Of a stretch of DNA of 64,000 nt, positions 60,103-64,000 are shown one piece after another. The DNA comes from Hydrogenophaga sp. (lineage in GTDB: Bacteria; Pseudomonadota; Gammaproteobacteria; Burkholderiales; Burkholderiaceae_C): contig NZ_JAHVAB010000040.1 in the NCBI RefSeq assembly GCF_019264445.1, positions 1 to 64,000 of the forward strand, read 5' to 3'. A program made the position numbers and the translations under genes. Within the stretch, counting starts at the first letter, position 1; the number at the start of each line of letters is the position of its first letter. The notes below the pieces were generated by a model. That model was not told the origin of the DNA and did no database searches. It worked only from the letters and a program-made list of their open reading frames with translations.

Positions 60103-61427
60103 TTGTCGTTTGACCGGTTGTGGATGCTCAGCGCCAAAACCCGCTTGTGGCGGTGGTTGCTGGACGAGGTTGTCCACGCGCCAGTGGAACCTATTTTGCA
60201 CCCATCGCGGTACAGGCTGTTGTGGATCGGTGCCTTCACTTTGTGGGCCACCTGGTCATCTACGGCATTTGGGGCCACCTCGTTCCCCAACCGTACGAGA
60301 ACCTCTGGGCGCGGCTGGTGATGGCCTTTCTTGCGCTGATCTATGTGCTGCCCCGCATCTCCAGGGATCCGTCCTCCACGGAAAGCGGTCGCCTTTTCAG
60401 TCTGGCCACCTGGATCCAGCTCCCCTGGTTCTTCACGTGGATGTACTGGATGAATGGCGGAAATGCCGCCTGGCTCGGAAGCGTCGCCGCCATGATCCTC
60501 ATTTATTACCACGCCACCGATTGGCGCCTGGCCACGCTCGGCCTCGTGACGGGTGGACTGGCGGGTTGGGCCACCGCAGAGTTCCATGGAGGCAGCACAC
60601 AGGCTTTTGCCGAGCCACTGGCCAACGTGGTGGTGATCGGCTTTGCCTGGCTCATGGGCCTCATGCTGGGCTTTTCGAGCGCCAACCTGAGGCGAGCGCG
60701 GTTGCTCAACACCTTGAGCACCATGGGTGTGATGGCGCACGAACTCCGCACGCCATTGGCCACGGTCAATCTCATGGGCGACGTGCTGCGCAATCTCGTG
60801 CAGCACGACGTGCCCGAGTCCAAACGCAAAAAGCTCGACGAACTGGCCACGCGCTTGCAGAACCTCGTGCGCAGCATGAACCGCCAGATCGACACGCAGA
60901 TCTCCAACGCCCAGTTGATGCGCCTGCCTCGCGAGCAATCCATGATCATGGCCGCGGAACTGGTGCAGGAGGTGGTGAATCAATACCCGTACCGCTCATC
61001 GCGCGAGCGCGATTGCGTGCAGGTGCACATTCAGAGCGATTTTTGTTTCACCGCGTCCCGTCCCCTGTTTGCCCAGGTGCTCACCAATTTGTTGAAGAAC
61101 GCGCTGCATGCGCTGGCGGCCGCCAGCACGGCACCGAGCCCGGGCGACTTGCGCGTGGACGTCGGCCTGCACCATGGCAAGGGCCGCATTGCGGTGTCGG
61201 ACGATGGCATCGGTATCACGCACGAACAATTGCAGCGCATCTTCGAACCCTTTTTCTCGACGCAGTCTGGTGCCGGCAATGGCCTGGGACTGACCTTCTG
61301 CAAGAACGTGGTGGAGGCGGCCAATGGTCGTCTCAGCGTTCACTCTCAACCCGGACTGGGCGCGGTCTTCATGATCGATCTGCCGCTCCACTCACCCGCG
61401 GCCGCGTCTCAGGCCGTTTCAGGCTGA
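60103..61427 (+). CDS. Alpha-hydroxyketone sensor histidine kinase (LqsS/JqsS/CqsS-like), apparent frameshift
   Basis: A membrane sensor kinase of about 441 residues if one missing base near 60241-60246 is allowed for. The upstream frame (TTG 60103, behind AAGGAG) encodes MSFDRLWMLSAKTRLWRWLL and on to WIGAFTL; the downstream frame continues VGHLVIYGIWGHLVPQPYENLW. About six membrane helices follow, with the PQPYE element also found in CqsS. The kinase core has MGVMAHELRTPLATV (His about 213), LLKNALHAL, SDDGIGI, FEPFFSTQ and GAGNGLGLTFC. There is no receiver domain, as in LqsS. A GTG at 60120 would give an uninterrupted frame, but its first 40 codons look non-coding. Confidence 0.82.
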
Positions 61428-61434
61428 TGACAAG

Positions 61435-62421
61435 ATGGCACTGACGATTTCGCTCTTCCACCGCCCCGGCAGCGTCCTCTTCCTGGACGACGACACGGAC
61501 TACCTTGAAATGCTGGGCATGGTCATTCCTGCGCACTGGCAGGTCGAGCTCTTCTCGCGGCCGTCGGGTTTCGGCGCACGCATGCAGAACGAACCCGCCC
61601 GCTGGGAAGCCGATGCCATGACCCAGTTGCAGATGATCGAGCGCTGGCGGCAGGGCCAGCCCTTGCTGCCGCAAGTGCTGCGTTACTGGGCCATCAGCGC
61701 GGCGCGTTACGAGCTTGCACAGACATGCGTCGTGGACTACGCCATGCCGGGCACCGACGGTCTGAGGGTGCTCAACACCCTGCTGGACTGGCCGGGTTCG
61801 CGGGTGTTGCTCACGGGTCAGGCAGACGAGCAGATCGCCATACAGGCCTTCAACAACGGCCTGATCGACCAGTTCGTGCCCAAACAGACCACCGACATCA
61901 CACGCCACTTGCTCGGTGTGTTGCGCAAGCTCTCACAGACGCCCCATCCGCGCCTCAACACCCTCTGGCGTGCGGCGTTGCGACCGGCGCAGCAATCGAT
62001 GTTGCAGATTCCATCAGTGGCGCAGGCCTTGCGCGCCTACACGGAGCAGCATTGGGTGGAGTACGTGGTGCTCGGAGAGCCGTTCGGGCTGATCGGCCTC
62101 GACTCCATGGGCACCTGCCACTGGCTGCAACTGGAGCCCACGTCCAGCCTGCCGGATCTGGCGGAGCTGGCGGGATCGGCGGGCCTGGGGTTCGACACGG
62201 TGCGCGCCGTGCGTGCGGGCCAACGGCTGGCCGCCGTCGAACTGCATCAGCAGATGGGCCTGCGCGGCCCGGTGCGCACAGCCCCGGCGTTTGCCATCGG
62301 TGACGACGGCGTGCTGTGTGGTGCCGTCTTCACCCTGCAACCCAGCGACCTGCCCCAGCCCATCTACGCCTACCGGCACTTTCTGGAAGCCCAGGGCGGG
62401 CGCACCGTTCAAGACACTTAG
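61435..62421 (+). CDS. LqsR/JqsR-like response regulator
   Basis: A 328-residue response regulator seven bases behind the kinase gene. Acidic residues are Asp18-20 (LFLDDDTDYLEML), the phosphoacceptor is Asp101 (CVVDYAMPGTDG), with Thr127 (VLLTGQAD) and Lys150 (FVPKQTT). The gap of about 80 residues between acidic pair and phosphoacceptor is twice the normal one and resembles LqsR, whose phosphorylated Asp is near position 108. The C-terminal half is not a known DNA-binding domain. It should receive phosphate from the kinase upstream. It ends one base from the convergent synthase stop. Confidence 0.82.
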   Translation: MALTISLFHRPGSVLFLDDDTDYLEMLGMVIPAHWQVELFSRPSGFGARMQNEPARWEADAMTQLQMIERWRQGQPLLPQVLRYWAISAARYELAQTCVVDYAMPGTDGLRVLNTLLDWPGSRVLLTGQADEQIAIQAFNNGLIDQFVPKQTTDITRHLLGVLRKLSQTPHPRLNTLWRAALRPAQQSMLQIPSVAQALRAYTEQHWVEYVVLGEPFGLIGLDSMGTCHWLQLEPTSSLPDLAELAGSAGLGFDTVRAVRAGQRLAAVELHQQMGLRGPVRTAPAFAIGDDGVLCGAVFTLQPSDLPQPIYAYRHFLEAQGGRTVQDT

Positions 62422-62422
62422 G

Positions 62423-63688
62423 TCAAGCGGCCTCTGCGGTCTCCATCGCACCCGCCTGGGCGCGAGCGCGGCGCGCGCAGGGCCAATCCCACGGCTTGAC
62501 GATCGGCGCGATTTCGCGCGCCACCGCCTCCAGGTGCTCCAGCTCCGCTTCGGTCAAGGCGGCGTTGAGCGTCAGGCGCACCAGCGCGCGTTTGCTGCTG
62601 GTGGCCGGGGCGCAAAAGATGGCGCCGAACACACCGCGCGTTTCCAGTTCGTCGCGAAGGCGCATCGTGTCCGGCTCGCTCCCGGCTTCCAGCGCAATGA
62701 TTTGCTCTGTGCCATGGTGCAGCGGATAGCCCAGGCCGCTGAGGGTGTCACGCACGCGCCGGGTAATCACACGCAGGCGATCACGCTCGGCGTCGGCCTT
62801 GCGCAACACGCCCACCGTGGCCTTGAGGCCGGCGACTTCGTGCGGCAGCAAGCAGGAGCTGAAGATGTTGGGGAAGCTGGAGCTGAGGATGTAATAGCGC
62901 ATGCTGGCCGGCGCTGTGAAGAAGCCGGCCCGCCCTGCCACCGACTTGGCCAGGCTCGCGGAGATGAAATGCACGCGGTCCGTGAGCCCCAGCTCCGCAC
63001 AGAGACCGGCACCGCCAGGCCCGTGCGTGCCCAGCGAATGGGATTCGTCCACCAGGATCATGCTGCCGTGCTTTTCCACGACCTCGACCATCGCCTCGAG
63101 CGGGCACACCGAACCGGTGGTGCTGTAAACCGAATCCACCACCACCACGCCGGGGCCGTTCTTGGCCATGATCTTGTCGAGATGGGCGGCGTCGTTGTGG
63201 CGAAACGCAAAGGCGGGTGCCCGAGCCGCGTGTGCGCCCTCCCAAAGCGACGCATGGGCCTGGGTGTCCAGGTACACCGGCGTCCTGGCGTCTGCGATGG
63301 ATTGCAACAGGCCCACATTGGCCGAGTAGCCGGACTGGCAGACGAAGGCGTCTTCCTTGCCGACCCAGTCCGCCAGCGCCATCTCCAGCGCCCGGGTCGG
63401 GTGCTGCTGAAGCAGAAACACACCGGACTGCACCACAAACTCGCTCGCCTTGGTGATGGCCTCGACCTGCGCGGCCACGATTTCCGGCCGACCCGTCACG
63501 CTCAGATAGTCGTTGCCGTCCAGACGAACCGCATTCGGCCCGGGCGACGATCCGTGGAGCACAAACTTGCCGCCCCAGGTCCCCTCCCAGCGCGGCTTGA
63601 AGTCCCGTTCGATCCGCTGGGTGAGCGTCGCAGACAGCGGCGGGTTCTTGAATGCAGCGACGACGGGCGCGCGTTCCAGCGTTTCCAT
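62423..63688 (-). CDS. cqsA: Alpha-hydroxyketone autoinducer synthase (CqsA/LqsA/JqsA family)
   Basis: A 421-residue PLP-dependent alpha-oxoamine synthase-type enzyme. LDGNDYLSVTGRPEI near residue 56, CQSGYSANVGLLQSI near 117, HASLWEGAHAARAPAFAFRHND near 145, VVVDSVYSTTGSVCPL, LVDESHSLGTHGPGGAGL (Asp214, His217) and ISASLAKSVAGRAG (PLP lysine Lys248) match CqsA of Vibrio cholerae closely and more specifically than BioF or Kbl. CqsA condenses an acyl-CoA with S-adenosylmethionine or 2-aminobutyrate toward CAI-1; LqsA makes LAI-1. The ATG at 63688 follows AAGGAG by six bases. Confidence 0.88.
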   Translation of the reverse strand: METLERAPVVAAFKNPPLSATLTQRIERDFKPRWEGTWGGKFVLHGSSPGPNAVRLDGNDYLSVTGRPEIVAAQVEAITKASEFVVQSGVFLLQQHPTRALEMALADWVGKEDAFVCQSGYSANVGLLQSIADARTPVYLDTQAHASLWEGAHAARAPAFAFRHNDAAHLDKIMAKNGPGVVVVDSVYSTTGSVCPLEAMVEVVEKHGSMILVDESHSLGTHGPGGAGLCAELGLTDRVHFISASLAKSVAGRAGFFTAPASMRYYILSSSFPNIFSSCLLPHEVAGLKATVGVLRKADAERDRLRVITRRVRDTLSGLGYPLHHGTEQIIALEAGSEPDTMRLRDELETRGVFGAIFCAPATSSKRALVRLTLNAALTEAELEHLEAVAREIAPIVKPWDWPCARRARAQAGAMETAEAA

Positions 63689-63749
63689 GAGGTTCTCCTT
63701 GGCGGAAAGAAAACCCCATTGAAAAAAGAAATCCGTGAAAAATTGCACG

Positions 63750-63774
63750 AACCCTGTCAGGGTTGACAGGGGTT
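63750..63774. promoter_or_regulatory. Inverted repeat upstream of the autoinducer synthase gene
   Basis: AACCCTGTCA and TGACAGGGGTT pair (one extra G) around GGGT, 62 to 86 bases before the synthase start. It could be an operator, or a transcription attenuating or terminating hairpin of the upstream rhodanese gene. Confidence 0.45.
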
Positions 63775-63822
63775 GTGAGGCTTTCTACTCAAGTTTCGGT
63801 CGTTTAAGCCGACAGGCGGCGA

Positions 63823-63834
63823 TGCAAATTTGCA
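63823..63834. promoter_or_regulatory. Perfect palindrome upstream of the autoinducer synthase gene
   Basis: TGCAAATTTGCA is a perfect 12-base dyad in an otherwise GC-rich gap. It shares the TGCAA/TTGCA ends with the palindrome at 60017-60033 in front of the LuxR-type gene. Confidence 0.4.
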
Positions 63835-63856
63835 ACGCCTCCCGGCACCAGTGCAC

Positions 63857-64000
63857 TCAGTTCTGCCGCCATGGCAGACCACGGAAGCGCCAGCCGCCTT
63901 TCTGTCCGCGGTGGGCATCGGCGTCCGGATCGCCTTCGAATCCCTCCAATATGTTGTAAGCCTCCAGGCCCAGCTCGGTCGCGCGCTTGGCCGCCGCGAT
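63857..64000 (-). CDS. Rhodanese-like domain protein, C-terminal fragment
   Basis: The last 47 codons of a gene that runs off the window. They read AAAKRATELGLEAYNILEGF, then EGDPDADAHRG and GGWRFRGLPWRQN before the stop. The GGFEGD...HRG...GW...GLPW pattern is the usual end of single-domain rhodanese sulfurtransferases. The active-site cysteine is outside the window. It is 168 bases upstream of the autoinducer synthase gene on the same strand. Confidence 0.75.
   Translation of the reverse strand: MAAAKRATELGLEAYNILEGFEGDPDADAHRGQKGGWRFRGLPWRQN

Noticed and set aside
60120-60242. GTG start at 60120 giving an uninterrupted sensor kinase gene
   Set aside because: The first 40 codons have low third-position GC, no ribosome binding site at proper distance, and a sequence unlike membrane sensors; the other frame here has the binding site and coding bias.
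60241-60246. Programmed -1 frameshift in the kinase gene
   Set aside because: A -1 slip would restore the frame, but no X-XXY-YYZ slippery heptamer or clear downstream stimulator is visible, so error or mutation is more likely.
59425-60321. Long plus-strand frame across the LuxR-type gene
   Set aside because: Most of it is antisense to the LuxR-type gene; only its end (from 60103) is real and belongs to the sensor kinase.
62423-63688. Synthase as 8-amino-7-oxononanoate synthase (BioF) or 2-amino-3-ketobutyrate ligase (Kbl)
   Set aside because: The QSGYSANVGLLQSI, DSVYSTTGSVCPL and DESHSLGTHGPGGAGL blocks fit CqsA better, there are no biotin or threonine genes nearby, and a matching kinase and regulator are adjacent.
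62213-63766. Long plus-strand frame opposite the autoinducer synthase
   Set aside because: Antisense shadow; the minus strand encodes a complete CqsA-like protein with all PLP residues.

Overview
The window is one continuous stretch of high-GC (about two thirds G+C), densely coded bacterial chromosome. GC-rich third codon positions, Bug-type (TctC) solute receptors, a fadN-like/fadA/fadE-like beta-oxidation set, slmA next to argB, phasins and a dispersed GC-rich stem-loop repeat all point to a betaproteobacterium of the Comamonadaceae (Hydrogenophaga, Polaromonas and Acidovorax types are all possible; genus cannot be fixed from the window). I see no tRNA, rRNA, CRISPR array, prophage or insertion sequence. 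No intergenic gap exceeds 300 bases.

Layout. 1-7197: a BMP-type ABC importer interleaved with two isochorismatase-fold hydrolases, the first strongly resembling biuret hydrolase, plus a GntR regulator. 7217-9765: a secreted protein and a four-gene MarR-headed minus-strand operon. 9855-13039: a Bug receptor, a DUF3237 protein, an unknown protein and a flavin monooxygenase. 13095-16176: an ECF42-type sigma factor with its typical DGPF/YCII, SRPBCC and VOC partners, including a candidate self-recognised promoter. 16255-18363: a cupin, a TPR-methyltransferase fusion and a periplasmic protein. 18463-31081: catabolic islands, namely an AraC-controlled pair of Bug receptor units with a ThDP enzyme and a GlcG-like protein, then a LysR-controlled aromatic ring-cleavage cluster (receptor, amidohydrolase/decarboxylase, extradiol dioxygenase, FAH hydrolase, FAD hydroxylase) and an enoyl-CoA hydratase.

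31270-48374 is lipid metabolism: a type Vd patatin, a TetR-headed fatty-acid beta-oxidation operon, slmA and argB, a Marinobacter-type fatty acyl-CoA reductase, a phasin, a second patatin and a TetR regulator. 48395-56120 holds a conserved unknown protein, a peptidase pair, an orphan Liv-type receptor, a molybdopterin oxidoreductase and a predicted aminopeptidase lipoprotein. 56144-58504 returns to storage lipid with a PHA-system protein, acyl-CoA-binding protein and a wax ester synthase/DGAT. Together with the acyl-CoA reductase this gives the two committed steps of wax ester synthesis. coaX follows.

The most notable region is 59344-63688: a complete alpha-hydroxyketone quorum-sensing module of the Cqs/Lqs/Jqs kind (membrane sensor kinase, LqsR-like response regulator, CqsA/LqsA-like autoinducer synthase) next to a LuxR-type regulator, with several palindromes in its two control regions. 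The sensor kinase gene carries an apparent one-base frameshift in its first 150 bases. This shows up as a switch in coding frame, and a good ribosome binding site lies in front of the upstream frame. The window ends inside a rhodanese-domain gene.

A dispersed stem-loop repeat occurs six times in full or hybrid form, each time directly behind a stop codon and in the same orientation relative to that gene, which suggests a 3'-end role.
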